Positions 6,541-13,326 of a DNA stretch of 13,330 nt are shown piece after piece. Both the position numbers and the translations under genes were made by a program. The notes beneath the pieces are model-generated. The model was not told the DNA's origin, searched no databases, and saw only the letters and a list, made by a program, of their open reading frames with translations. Origin of the DNA: Candidatus Segatella albertsiae (GTDB lineage Bacteria > Bacteroidota > Bacteroidia > Bacteroidales > Bacteroidaceae); the NCBI GenBank assembly GCA_002451555.1, contig DKCU01000148.1:1-13330 (forward strand), written 5' to 3'. Each line of letters starts with the position of its first letter. The stretch's first letter is position 1.

Positions 6541-7512
6541 TTACTTACGCTCAAGTTTCTTAGCTTCATCCCAAAGTTTATCCATTTCTTCCAAAGTCAT
6601 GTCTTTCAGGTTCTTACCTTGCTTGATTGAATGATCTTCCACATAATTGAAACGACGGATGAACTTTTGGTTCGTATGTTCCAACGCATTGTCGGGATTG
6701 AGCTTGTAGAGACGAGCTGCGTTGATGACGGAGAAAAGGAAATCACCAAGCTCCTTAGTGGAGTTGTCCTTGTCACCCTTGGCAAGTTCTACCTTGAGTT
6801 CCTCCAGTTCTTCTTGCACCTTGTCCCACACGTCTTCCTTCTCTTTCCAGTCAAAGCCGACGTTGCGCGCCTTGTCTTGAATACGGTAAGCCTTGATGAG
6901 CGACGGAAGCGAGTTAGGCACACCACTGAGCACCCTTTCATTCCCATCCTTCTCCTGTTGCTTGATTTGTTCCCAGGTTTTCTCAACCGCAGAGGCGGTT
7001 GAGGGAAGTGAAGAACGAAGAGTGAAGAGTGAAGAATCAACTTGCTTTTCTGTTTGAATATCAGAAGTGCTTGCTGTCGAATTATCTTTCGAATTCTTCA
7101 CTCTTCGTTCTTCACTCTTTACTTCCTTATACACCACCTGTCCCTCGTCATTGATGTACATATCGGGATTGGAGACTGTCCATTCTCCCTCTTCCTTCCA
7201 GTTGATGAAAGGATGGCGAAACATCAACTTGTCCGCCTCTTGATTGCAGACATCACAGATGTCGAACTCCTTGTCTTCCCTACCGATGATACTATAGAAC
7301 ATGACATGTTCCAGGACATCGCCCAACTCTTTCTTAATTTCCTTGTAGTCGCGCTTCATGAGCGCATCGCAAAGCTCGAAGGTCTCCTCGATGGTATTCG
7401 GGCGAAGACTCTCGAAAGTCTGTTTCTTGTCCCATGGGCACTGGAGGCGCAAACGGTCTTGCACCTCCATCAAGCGGCTGAACGCTGCTAGTTTTTCTTC
7501 TCTTGTATGCAT
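6541..7512 (-). CDS. mazG: Nucleoside triphosphate pyrophosphohydrolase MazG, with an internal insert
   Basis: Cytoplasmic enzyme that hydrolyses (d)NTPs to NMP and pyrophosphate, helping clear aberrant nucleotides. Two tandem MazG domains are visible. The first has EExxE (IEETFE) and ExxD (ELGDVLEHV) metal-binding motifs; the second has EELEEL...ELGDFLFSVINAARL. The linker segments CPWDKKQT and SVPN-type GVPNSLPSLIKAYRIQDKARNVGFDW are strongly conserved. An ATG at 7542 would add ten residues, but it overlaps the 34-codon gene in front. The start at 7512 (MHTREEKLAAF) lies 11 bases after that gene's stop and fits relatives better. The protein is about 50-60 residues longer than usual (about 265). 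The excess lies between the domains and is made by two heptamer arrays, their spacer and a palindrome. Both catalytic domains look intact. Confidence 0.92.
   Translation of the reverse strand: MHTREEKLAAFSRLMEVQDRLRLQCPWDKKQTFESLRPNTIEETFELCDALMKRDYKEIKKELGDVLEHVMFYSIIGREDKEFDICDVCNQEADKLMFRHPFINWKEEGEWTVSNPDMYINDEGQVVYKEVKSEERRVKNSKDNSTASTSDIQTEKQVDSSLFTLRSSLPSTASAVEKTWEQIKQQEKDGNERVLSGVPNSLPSLIKAYRIQDKARNVGFDWKEKEDVWDKVQEELEELKVELAKGDKDNSTKELGDFLFSVINAARLYKLNPDNALEHTNQKFIRRFNYVEDHSIKQGKNLKDMTLEEMDKLWDEAKKLERK
6982..7003. repeat. Perfect 9-bp palindrome inside mazG
   Basis: CTCAACCGC (6982-6990) and GCGGTTGAG (6995-7003) pair perfectly around the four-base loop AGAG. The hairpin sits four bases from the first mazG heptamer array, at the domain-two edge of the extra coding segment, and codes for part of STASAVE. 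A stable GC-rich hairpin inside a coding region, next to an insert, suggests it belongs to the inserted element. Confidence 0.75.
7008..7038 (+). repeat. Heptamer microrepeat array, copy 2 (in mazG)
   Basis: Units in plus-strand order: GTGAAGA, ACGAAGA, GTGAAGA, GTGAAGA, then ATC. These are the same units as copy 1 with the variant ACGAAGA in second place. On the mazG coding strand the array is read as a Ser/Leu/Arg-rich peptide (SSLFTLRSSL). It lies inverted relative to copy 3, with a 52-base spacer between them. Confidence 0.85.
7091..7122 (-). repeat. Heptamer microrepeat array, copy 3 (in mazG, inverted)
   Basis: Read on the minus strand the units are GTAAAGA, GTGAAGA, ACGAAGA, GTGAAGA, then ATTC, one base different from copy 1 over 32 bases. 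In the mazG frame it codes for VKSEERRVKNS. Copies 2 and 3 together form an imperfect inverted repeat that could fold into a long stem in DNA or mRNA. Confidence 0.85.
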
Positions 7513-7523
7513 CTCTGATTCAT

Positions 7524-7628
7524 TTATAAATTTTCCTTCCATTTCTTACCTGCTTTCGTGTTGAGGAAAATGGCAAATGAAAGAGCTAACACAAACATAA
7601 AAATATTAAAAAACAAATATACTTCCAT
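7524..7628 (-). CDS. 34-residue single-helix membrane peptide
   Basis: A short reading frame not long enough for most gene finders. The start is one base after the stop of the 79-residue gene (TAAAATG); the stop lies 11 bases before the preferred mazG start. The product begins MEVYLFFNIFMF, continues as one hydrophobic helix to about residue 22 (VLALSFAIFL), and ends in a basic tail (NTKAGKKWKENL), giving N-out/C-in or inner-face anchoring by the positive-inside rule. No stop interrupts it, and it exactly fills the gap between its neighbours. Both facts favour a real gene. Function unknown; possibly a partner of the two-helix protein before it. Moderate confidence because it is so short. Confidence 0.6.
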   Translation of the reverse strand: MEVYLFFNIFMFVLALSFAIFLNTKAGKKWKENL

Positions 7629-7629
7629 T

Positions 7630-7869
7630 TTATTTATCTACTTTAAATTTTAACATATTGTTGACACAATAGGCAAGCAAAATTCCCACCATCGAACCAA
7701 AGACTATGCACACTACATTAATTATACCTAATTCACCTCCCATAAATAGGGGTGACAATCCGCCTACGGCGACACTGCCAAACATCAGCTTCGCCATGTC
7801 ATAGAGAAAGACAGCCAGTAGCTTCCTCCTATCTTGCTCTGTTACTTCTTTTACTGCACTACTCACCAT
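7630..7869 (-). CDS. Small two-helix membrane protein, unknown function
   Basis: A 79-residue protein, not recognised by name. A hydrophilic N terminus (MVSSAVKEVTEQDRRK) is followed by two predicted membrane helices, about residues 22-42 (LYDMAKLMFGSVAVGGL...) and 49-69 (IINVVCIVFGSMVGILLAYCV), joined by a short Gly-rich turn (MGGELG). It ends in a basic tail (LKFKVDK). With about 35 bases from the proposed TSS to the ATG, it is the first gene of the minus-strand run that continues into the 34-residue peptide, mazG, the lipoprotein and rnz. Small proteins of this design are common and uncharacterised in Bacteroidales. It may be membrane-associated with the next peptide, an inference from adjacency only. 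Confidence 0.7.
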   Translation of the reverse strand: MVSSAVKEVTEQDRRKLLAVFLYDMAKLMFGSVAVGGLSPLFMGGELGIINVVCIVFGSMVGILLAYCVNNMLKFKVDK

Positions 7870-7911
7870 TGTTTTACCATCGTTTTATGCAAAAATTGAT
7901 AATTTATGCTG

Positions 7912-7919
7912 CAAAGATA
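7912..7919 (-). promoter_or_regulatory. -7 promoter box for the minus-strand run
   Basis: TATCTTTG on the minus strand, followed by C, matches TAnnTTTG exactly. It lies 43 bases before the ATG at 7869. I see no good TTTG at the expected -33 distance. It stands back to back with the valS box, 22 bases apart, so polymerase at one would cover the -33 region of the other. Confidence 0.65.
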
Positions 7920-7941
7920 ATGTTTTTCGCCCAAAAATTAG

Positions 7942-7949
7942 TATCTTTG
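7942..7949 (+). promoter_or_regulatory. -7 promoter box for valS
   Basis: TATCTTTG followed by CACCG, an exact TAnnTTTG match, 53 bases before the valS ATG. The -33 region has only TGTTTTT near 7921-7927 rather than a clean TTTG. The leader from there is strikingly purine-rich (AGGAAAAAAGAAAG and onwards), usual for highly translated Bacteroidetes genes. No T-box-like structure is visible. Confidence 0.7.
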
Positions 7950-8001
7950 CACCGTTTTTTAGGAAAAAAGAAAGAAAAAGAATAAAAAAGACATATAAAC
8001 A

Positions 8002-10683
8002 ATGGAATTAGCAAGTAAATACGATCCACAAGCAGTGGAAAGTAAATGGTATCAATACTGGCTAGACAACAAGCTATTCAGCTCGAAGCCAGATGGTCGT
8101 GAACCTTACACAGTGGTGATTCCACCACCTAACGTGACAGGTGTGCTCCACATGGGACACATGCTCAACAATACAATCCAGGACATCCTCGTGCGTCGTG
8201 CTCGCATGGAGGGCAAGAATGCTTGCTGGGTTCCTGGTACCGACCACGCCAGTATCGCTACCGAGGCTAAGGTGGTAAATCGCCTCGCACAGCAGGGTAT
8301 CAAGAAGACTGACCTCACCCGTGAGGAATTCTTGAAACATGCATGGGACTGGACCCATGAGCATGGCGGCATCATCCTCAAACAGCTTCGTCGCTTGGGT
8401 GCAAGCTGTGACTGGGATCGCACCTCATTTACCATGGACGAGACCCGTTCCAAGGCTGTCATCCATGTATTCTGCGACCTCTACAAGAAGGGCCTTATCT
8501 ATCGTGGTGCACGTATGGTCAACTGGGACCCTAAGGCTCAGACTGCTCTCTCAGACGAGGAGGTCATCTACAAGGACGAGCACTCCAAACTCTACTATTT
8601 GAAATATTATGTAGTGGAACAGGACTGCAAGCAGATGGACGAAGGCAACGTGATGCATAAGGACGAAAAGGGTTACTATGCTGTCGTTGCTACTACACGT
8701 CCTGAGACTATCATGGGCGACTCAGCGATGTGCATCAACCCAGAGGACAAGAAGAACACTTGGCTCAAGGGTAAGCACGTCATCGTGCCTCTCGTCAACC
8801 GTGAGATTCCTGTGATTGAGGACTCATACGTTGACATCGAGTTTGGTACAGGTTGTTTGAAAGTTACACCTGCCCACGATGTAAACGACCACGCACTTGG
8901 TTTGAAGCATGGCTTGCAGACCATCGACATCTTCAACGACAATGGTACCATCAGCGAGGCCGCTGGCATGTACGTTGGTCAGGATCGCATGGACGTGCGC
9001 AAGCAGATTGCCATCGACCTTCAGAACGCAGGTTTGATGGAGAAGATTGAGGACTATAATAATAAGGTGGGATTCTCCGAGCGTACCAATGTGCCTATCG
9101 AGCCGAAGCTCTCCACACAGTGGTTCCTCAAGATGCAGCATTTCGCAGACATCGCCCTCCCTCCAGTAATGAATGATGACATCGAGTTCTACCCTAAGAA
9201 ATACAAGAACACCTACCGTCACTGGCTGGAGAACATCAAGGACTGGTGCATCAGCCGCCAGCTCTGGTGGGGTCATCGTATCCCTGCCTACTACTTCGAC
9301 AACAATGGCAAGCAAGACTTCGTGGTAGCCGAGACTGCCGAGGAGGCTTTGAAGTTGGCTCAAGAGAAGAAGGCTGACGTGAAGGCTGAGGACTTGACAC
9401 AGGAGAGCGACTGTCTCGACACTTGGTTCTCTTCTTGGTTGTGGCCTATCTCCCTCTTCGACGGAATCGAGCATCCTGACAACGAGGAGATCAACTACTA
9501 CTACCCTACTTCCGACTTGGTGACAGGTCCGGACATCATCTTCTTCTGGGTGGCACGTATGATTATGGCTGGTTACGAGTATCGTGGCAAGATGCCATTC
9601 AAGCACGTATATTTCACAGGTATCGTTCGTGACAAACTCGGTCGCAAGATGAGCAAGAGCCTCGGTAACTCCCCTGACCCTATCGACCTCATCGACAAGT
9701 TTGGTGCTGACGGCGTGCGCATGGGTATGATGCTTTCTGCCCCAGCAGGCAATGACATCCTCTTCGACGAGAGCCTTTGCGAGCAAGGTCGTAACTTCAA
9801 CAATAAGATTTGGAATGCCTTCCGCCTTGTGAAGGGTTGGGAGACCGCCAACATCGAGCAACCTAAGAGTGCTGAGATTGCCGTGAAGTGGTTCGATGCA
9901 AAATTGAAGGAAGTAAACGAGGAAATGGAGAAGCAGTTCAAGGAGTATCGAATCTCCGAGGCTCTGATGACTGTCTATAAGTTGTTCTGGGATGAGTTCT
10001 CATCTTGGTATCTGGAGATGGTGAAGCCAGCATACGGTCAGCCTATCGACCAGAAGAGCTACGAGGCAACCTTGAAGTTCTTCGATGCACTCTTGAAGAT
10101 GCTCCACCCATTCATGCCATTCATCACCGAGGAGCTGTGGCAACACATCTACGACCGCAAGGAAGGCGAGAGCATCATGCGCGAGAAGTTGGAGATTCCT
10201 GCTCCTACAGCCGATGACCTCAAGCTCACCGCCGACATAGAGAACATCAAGCAGATTATCGCTGGTGTACGTACCGTTCGCAACCAGAAGAACATCGCCC
10301 AAAAGGAGCAGTTGACCCTTCAGGTGGTTGGCAAGAACGACTTCGAGGCATACAATGACGTAACTCTTAAGATGGGCAACCTCGACAAGATAGAGGTGAT
10401 TTCCGAGAAGAGTGCTGATGCAAGTAGCTTCATGGTAGGAACCGACGAGTTTGCCGTCCCATTGGGTGACCTCATCGACGTGGCTGCCGAGATCGAGAAA
10501 GCTGAGGCTCAGCTCAAGCATCTCGAAGGCTTCCTCGCAGGCGTGCGCAAGAAACTCAGCAATGAGAACTTCGTGGCTCACGCTCCTGAGAAGGTTGTTG
10601 CCTTGGAGCGTAAGAAGGAAAGCGACTCCGTGGAGAAGATCGCCGCCCTCAAGGCTACCATCGAGGAATTACGTAAGAAATAA
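8002..10683 (+). CDS. valS: Valyl-tRNA synthetase
   Basis: An 893-residue class Ia aminoacyl-tRNA synthetase that charges tRNA-Val and edits mischarged threonine; cytoplasmic, essential. The HIGH signature is HMGH at residues 50-53 (PPPNVTGVLHMGHML). KMSKS is at 549-553 (GRKMSKSLGNSPDP). The CP1 editing domain lies about 200-400 with TTRPETIMGDSA at 231-242 and KVTPAHDVNDHA at 287-298. The tRNA anticodon-binding helical domain covers about 600-750, and the C-terminal coiled coil about 830-893 (repeated Lys/Glu/Ala heptads). Length is normal for bacterial ValRS. ATG at 8002 gives the standard MELASKYDPQAVESKWY opening. It is transcribed alone from a TAnnTTTG promoter, divergent from the mazG run; a structured 3' region follows. 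Confidence 0.98.
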   Translation: MELASKYDPQAVESKWYQYWLDNKLFSSKPDGREPYTVVIPPPNVTGVLHMGHMLNNTIQDILVRRARMEGKNACWVPGTDHASIATEAKVVNRLAQQGIKKTDLTREEFLKHAWDWTHEHGGIILKQLRRLGASCDWDRTSFTMDETRSKAVIHVFCDLYKKGLIYRGARMVNWDPKAQTALSDEEVIYKDEHSKLYYLKYYVVEQDCKQMDEGNVMHKDEKGYYAVVATTRPETIMGDSAMCINPEDKKNTWLKGKHVIVPLVNREIPVIEDSYVDIEFGTGCLKVTPAHDVNDHALGLKHGLQTIDIFNDNGTISEAAGMYVGQDRMDVRKQIAIDLQNAGLMEKIEDYNNKVGFSERTNVPIEPKLSTQWFLKMQHFADIALPPVMNDDIEFYPKKYKNTYRHWLENIKDWCISRQLWWGHRIPAYYFDNNGKQDFVVAETAEEALKLAQEKKADVKAEDLTQESDCLDTWFSSWLWPISLFDGIEHPDNEEINYYYPTSDLVTGPDIIFFWVARMIMAGYEYRGKMPFKHVYFTGIVRDKLGRKMSKSLGNSPDPIDLIDKFGADGVRMGMMLSAPAGNDILFDESLCEQGRNFNNKIWNAFRLVKGWETANIEQPKSAEIAVKWFDAKLKEVNEEMEKQFKEYRISEALMTVYKLFWDEFSSWYLEMVKPAYGQPIDQKSYEATLKFFDALLKMLHPFMPFITEELWQHIYDRKEGESIMREKLEIPAPTADDLKLTADIENIKQIIAGVRTVRNQKNIAQKEQLTLQVVGKNDFEAYNDVTLKMGNLDKIEVISEKSADASSFMVGTDEFAVPLGDLIDVAAEIEKAEAQLKHLEGFLAGVRKKLSNENFVAHAPEKVVALERKKESDSVEKIAALKATIEELRKK

Positions 10684-10706
10684 TCGCAATTCGCTGTTTT
10701 ATACCG

Positions 10707-10757
10707 AGCGTGCCTTTTCGCCCATTGCCATTCGGCAGTTTGGGCGGAAGACACGCT
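10707..10757 (+). terminator. Imperfect three-tier hairpin after valS
   Basis: Nested pairs: AGCGTG (10707-10712) with CACGCT (10752-10757); CGCCC (10719-10723) with GGGCG (10742-10746); and TGCC (10726-10729) with GGCA (10734-10737) around ATTC. The middle tier is joined by T/A and G-T pairs. TTTCATTTCATCTT follows. It probably ends valS transcription in part, or forms a 5' structure for the peptidase gene 29 bases downstream. I see no TAnnTTTG promoter in the 102-base gap at a usable distance. Confidence 0.5.
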
Positions 10758-10785
10758 TTCATTTCATCTTAGACCTTATTTTCGT

Positions 10786-12096
10786 ATGAAGAAGTTTATT
10801 TTCGGCTTTGTTTTGGCAGTAATGTCTGTCGTAGGCTTGGGTAGTTGCTCGGATGAGGCATTCGATGTTGATTCTGTCAACAAGCAGACCATTCTTGTGT
10901 TCCTGCCCTGGAGTGGTGGCACTACCAGTACGGGATTGAAGCAAGCTCTCTCCAACAACATAGACAGCATCTGTGCAGGTATCGTTGACAAAAAGGGACT
11001 CAACAACTCCCGTGTCATGGTGTTCTTTAGTGAGAACGCCAACAGCAGCACGCTTTATGACTTGGAATACGATGCGACCAACAAGACAGTCAGCAGAATA
11101 CCTGTCAAGACCTACGAAGGCTCATCCTACAACTCAGCCGAAGGGTTCGCCTCCATACTGAATGAGGTGAAGCAAGATGCAGAGGCACTCAACTATGCGC
11201 TTATCATCGGTGGCCATGGATGTGGATGGACTTATGCAGATGACTGGCTCGATTATCCCAACAAAGCGAAGTCTTACCATGGAGGTGCCCTTGATGCAAC
11301 CAACCTAAGACAAGATTCTGCTTTTGGAAGCACCAAGAACCTTTCGATAGCAGAAAACTTCAGTGGCATTCAATTTGGCAATGATGTCGATAACCCGCGC
11401 ACCCGCTTCTTCGGTAGCGTAAGTCGCAAGGACAACTCTATGGATGTGACTACGTTGGCAGAAGGTATCAAACTCAGTGGCATCAAGATGCAATACATCC
11501 TCTTCGACGCTTGCTACATGGGAAATGTGGAGACTGCTTTCGAACTGAAGGACGTAACCAACTATCTCATAGCATCCAGCAGTGAGATACTTGCGGCAGG
11601 AGTTCCTTACCGTTCGATGTGGAGCTATCTGAACAGTGCCACCCCCAACTACAGTAGTTTTGTCAACGGTGTTGTTAATTTCTACAAGAACAGCACGGAT
11701 CCGTATTGCAATATGGCAGCTATCGATTGCCGAGAGATGGATAATCTGGCAAGCGTGATGAAGGACATCAACAGCAAATACACCTTTGACACAAGCATAC
11801 GATTAGACTCCATCCAACCACTCGATGGATTCTCGCCACGCTTGTCTTTTGACCTGGGAGTCTATGTTGATAGTCTTGCCCCTAGCGGATACCTCAAGGA
11901 GCAATTTACCAATCAACTCAAGAAGACCGTCAAGGCTGCTGCCTATACTGATTACGTGATTACCGCATTGGGATTGTATCGAGACAATACGATCAAGGTG
12001 ACCAACTACTGTGGACTTTCAGTCTCCGACCCTAGTCAGCATCCAGTGGCTTTGAGGGGTAAGGAAAAGACTGGTTGGTGGAAGGCTACGCATTAA
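10786..12096 (+). CDS. Clostripain-like (peptidase family C11) lipoprotein
   Basis: A 436-residue lipoprotein cysteine peptidase of the caspase-like clan CD. Signal peptide MKKFIFGFVLAVMSVV ends in lipobox L-G-S-C, so C21 is lipidated. The next residues (SDE) are acidic, suggesting outer-membrane and perhaps surface location. The catalytic dyad is visible: H144 in LIIGGHGCGWTYADDW and C243 in YILFDACYMGNVETAFEL, both in the family's expected strand-end contexts. C11 enzymes cut after basic residues (Arg/Lys) and often self-process; which bond this one cuts is not known. The last residues (GLSVSDPSQHP...GWWKATH) look like a complete C terminus, so there is no sign of truncation. It lies 102 bases after valS and could be read through from it. 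Likely role: extracellular protein degradation or maturation, inferred. Confidence 0.88.
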   Translation: MKKFIFGFVLAVMSVVGLGSCSDEAFDVDSVNKQTILVFLPWSGGTTSTGLKQALSNNIDSICAGIVDKKGLNNSRVMVFFSENANSSTLYDLEYDATNKTVSRIPVKTYEGSSYNSAEGFASILNEVKQDAEALNYALIIGGHGCGWTYADDWLDYPNKAKSYHGGALDATNLRQDSAFGSTKNLSIAENFSGIQFGNDVDNPRTRFFGSVSRKDNSMDVTTLAEGIKLSGIKMQYILFDACYMGNVETAFELKDVTNYLIASSSEILAAGVPYRSMWSYLNSATPNYSSFVNGVVNFYKNSTDPYCNMAAIDCREMDNLASVMKDINSKYTFDTSIRLDSIQPLDGFSPRLSFDLGVYVDSLAPSGYLKEQFTNQLKKTVKAAAYTDYVITALGLYRDNTIKVTNYCGLSVSDPSQHPVALRGKEKTGWWKATH

Positions 12097-12101
12097 AGAA
12101 T

Positions 12102-12135
12102 TATGACACACCTTTTTATTAGATAATGTGTCATA
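12102..12135 (+). terminator. 9-bp hairpin after the peptidase gene
   Basis: TATGACACA (12102-12110) pairs perfectly with TGTGTCATA (12127-12135) around a 16-base A/T-rich loop. It lies five bases after the peptidase stop. There is no strong T tract after it, so termination may be weak and the next gene, 45 bases on, may be partly cotranscribed. The rest of the gap is A-rich leader without a recognisable TAnnTTTG box. Confidence 0.45.
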
Positions 12136-12179
12136 GCAATTTGTCGGATAAACAAAGGATTTAAAATAAAAAATAAGAA

Positions 12180-13220
12180 ATGGACTTTTTTATCATAGTC
12201 AATGGACAGCAAGAGGGACCATTTACTATTGCCCAACTTGCAGAAAAGAAGATTACTTCAGAAACTCTCGTTTGGAGAGAAGGAATGAAGGATTGGCAAC
12301 CAGCTTGGATGGTGCAAGAGCTGAGGTACATTCTCAATGAGAACGCATCAGTCCCACCGATACCACCAGTTCCTCCTGTCCCTCCAGTTCCACCTACATC
12401 TTCTGTTCCTCCTACATCTTCTGTTCCACCAGTAAATCCAGTTTCTTCTGCAAATCCAATAGATTCAACAGGAAGCCAAACCGCTGGAGGCTCGGAAAGT
12501 TCACAATGGAACAACCAGAATCATTCACCTATCGATGCCAATAATAAGCCGAAGAAGTTTTTCACCTTCAAATTGATAGGAATCTTGATTCTTCTTCTCT
12601 TCATCATCATGGCTGTCACCAATCCTGGGAAGGAGTCCCATGAGAACGCTATCAGGACAGAAGTTTCCAAGGCAATAGACAAGGCAACATCCAATAGCGG
12701 AGATGACATTTTCTCACAGGGCTTTGGAATGGTAGCGAGAATGATTGCGGGCAATTTCATGGACTCTGCCCTCGACCAACTCTTCGAATACCACAACTAC
12801 ATTCTTTTCTCCAAGGGTACGGTTACTCTTCATGAGAAAAGTCATACCGTGAGCTTTGGTATCTTTGGCAAGGTCATCACGATGAACGCTGATGACATGG
12901 TCAAGGCCATCGAGGACAGTGATGACAAGTCGGGCGAGACAGAGGTAGAGGATAATTCATCTACTGGTGAAAGTACAGCTGTAGGCGATGAAACATCAGA
13001 TGGAGATGGAACTTCCGTCGGTGATGAAACTTCCGCCAATAACTCTTCCGATGAAAGCTCTCTTCAAGAGCGACTGGAAGACAAGGCTGACAAAGCCGTC
13101 GATAAGATGGTAGATAAAGCCAGCAAGAAGGTGGAAGAAAGACTCAACAAGAAATTGGAAGAAATGACAGATTCTTCCACCATTGAAAAATTGATAGACA
13201 AAATCTTGGAATTGATTTAG
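12180..13220 (+). CDS. GYF_2 (DUF4339) domain membrane protein of unknown function
   Basis: A 346-residue protein with a clear order of parts. Residues 1-50 are a GYF_2/DUF4339 domain (GQQEGPFTIAQLAEKKITSETLVWREGMKDWQPA), a small fold thought to bind proline-rich peptides. Residues about 57-85 are a Pro-rich linker of VPP and PTSSVP repeats, and to 125 a Ser/Asn-rich spacer. Residues 127-147 are one membrane helix (KLIGILILLLFIIMAV). About 150-255 is a globular part with NYILFSKGTVTLHEKSHTVSFGIFGKVI, reminiscent of DUF4359-type domains (tentative). About 258-295 is a Gly/Asp/Thr/Ser repeat region (VGDETS twice), and 297-346 a Lys/Glu/Asp coiled coil. There is no signal peptide, so the N terminus is probably cytoplasmic. 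The GYF domain may bind the protein's own or a neighbour's proline stretch. Function unknown. Confidence 0.72.
   Translation: MDFFIIVNGQQEGPFTIAQLAEKKITSETLVWREGMKDWQPAWMVQELRYILNENASVPPIPPVPPVPPVPPTSSVPPTSSVPPVNPVSSANPIDSTGSQTAGGSESSQWNNQNHSPIDANNKPKKFFTFKLIGILILLLFIIMAVTNPGKESHENAIRTEVSKAIDKATSNSGDDIFSQGFGMVARMIAGNFMDSALDQLFEYHNYILFSKGTVTLHEKSHTVSFGIFGKVITMNADDMVKAIEDSDDKSGETEVEDNSSTGESTAVGDETSDGDGTSVGDETSANNSSDESSLQERLEDKADKAVDKMVDKASKKVEERLNKKLEEMTDSSTIEKLIDKILELI
12393..12428 (+). repeat. 18-bp tandem duplication in the Pro-rich linker
   Basis: CCTACATCTTCTGTTCCT is followed immediately by a copy differing only in the last base. Each codes for PTSSVP. The near-perfect DNA identity, rather than only protein similarity, points to a recent in-frame slippage or duplication, and the linker length probably varies between strains. 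Confidence 0.8.
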
Positions 13221-13272
13221 TTGCCACCAAAGTACTTCAAAAGAGAGTGTGTGTCATAAGTCAAATCCAATG

Positions 13273-13326
13273 CGCCCTGAAAGGGCAAAAGCATTGATAA
13301 CAAGTTGCTTTTGCCCTTTCAGGGCG
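13273..13326. repeat. Perfect 21-bp inverted repeat with nested palindromes
   Basis: Bases 13273-13293 and 13306-13326 are exact reverse complements over 21 positions with a 12-base loop. The left arm starts CGCCCTGAAAGGGC and the right arm ends GCCCTTTCAGGGCG, so each arm also contains its own small hairpin (GCCCT, GAA, AGGGC). It lies 52 bases after the last gene. The left arm carries AAAA and the right arm TTTT inside the stem, but no T tract follows before the window ends. It may be a bidirectional terminator or a dispersed REP-like palindrome; the sequence alone does not settle it. Confidence 0.8.

Noticed and set aside
7008..7122. CRISPR-like array in mazG
   Set aside because: The units are 7 bases, contiguous and inverted between the two blocks; there are no spacers of regular length and no cas genes.
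7513..7542. Upstream ATG (7542) as the mazG start
   Set aside because: It would overlap the 34-residue gene by 19 bases and add residues not typical of MazG openings. The ATG at 7512 fits better, although the longer form cannot be excluded.
7950..8001. T-box riboswitch or attenuator before valS
   Set aside because: The leader is only about 50 bases, almost all purine, with no stem able to hold a specifier loop or terminator.
8824..9861. 345-codon open frame antisense to valS
   Set aside because: It lies wholly within a certain valS gene, has no promoter or RBS, and its His/Val/Leu-rich product matches nothing. Strong codon bias in valS explains the open frame on the other strand.
10777..10784. 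TATTTTCG as a -7 promoter box for the peptidase gene
   Set aside because: It has one mismatch to TAnnTTTG and is only two bases from the ATG, so a transcript from it would start beyond the start codon.
10786..12096. Secreted toxin-like clostripain or gingipain
   Set aside because: Only the C11 dyad and lipobox are visible. There is no C-terminal secretion domain or haemagglutinin repeat, so a virulence role is not supported.
13273..13326. End of an insertion sequence or attachment site
   Set aside because: No transposase or integrase gene is present and only one palindrome is seen. A terminator or REP-like repeat is the simpler reading.
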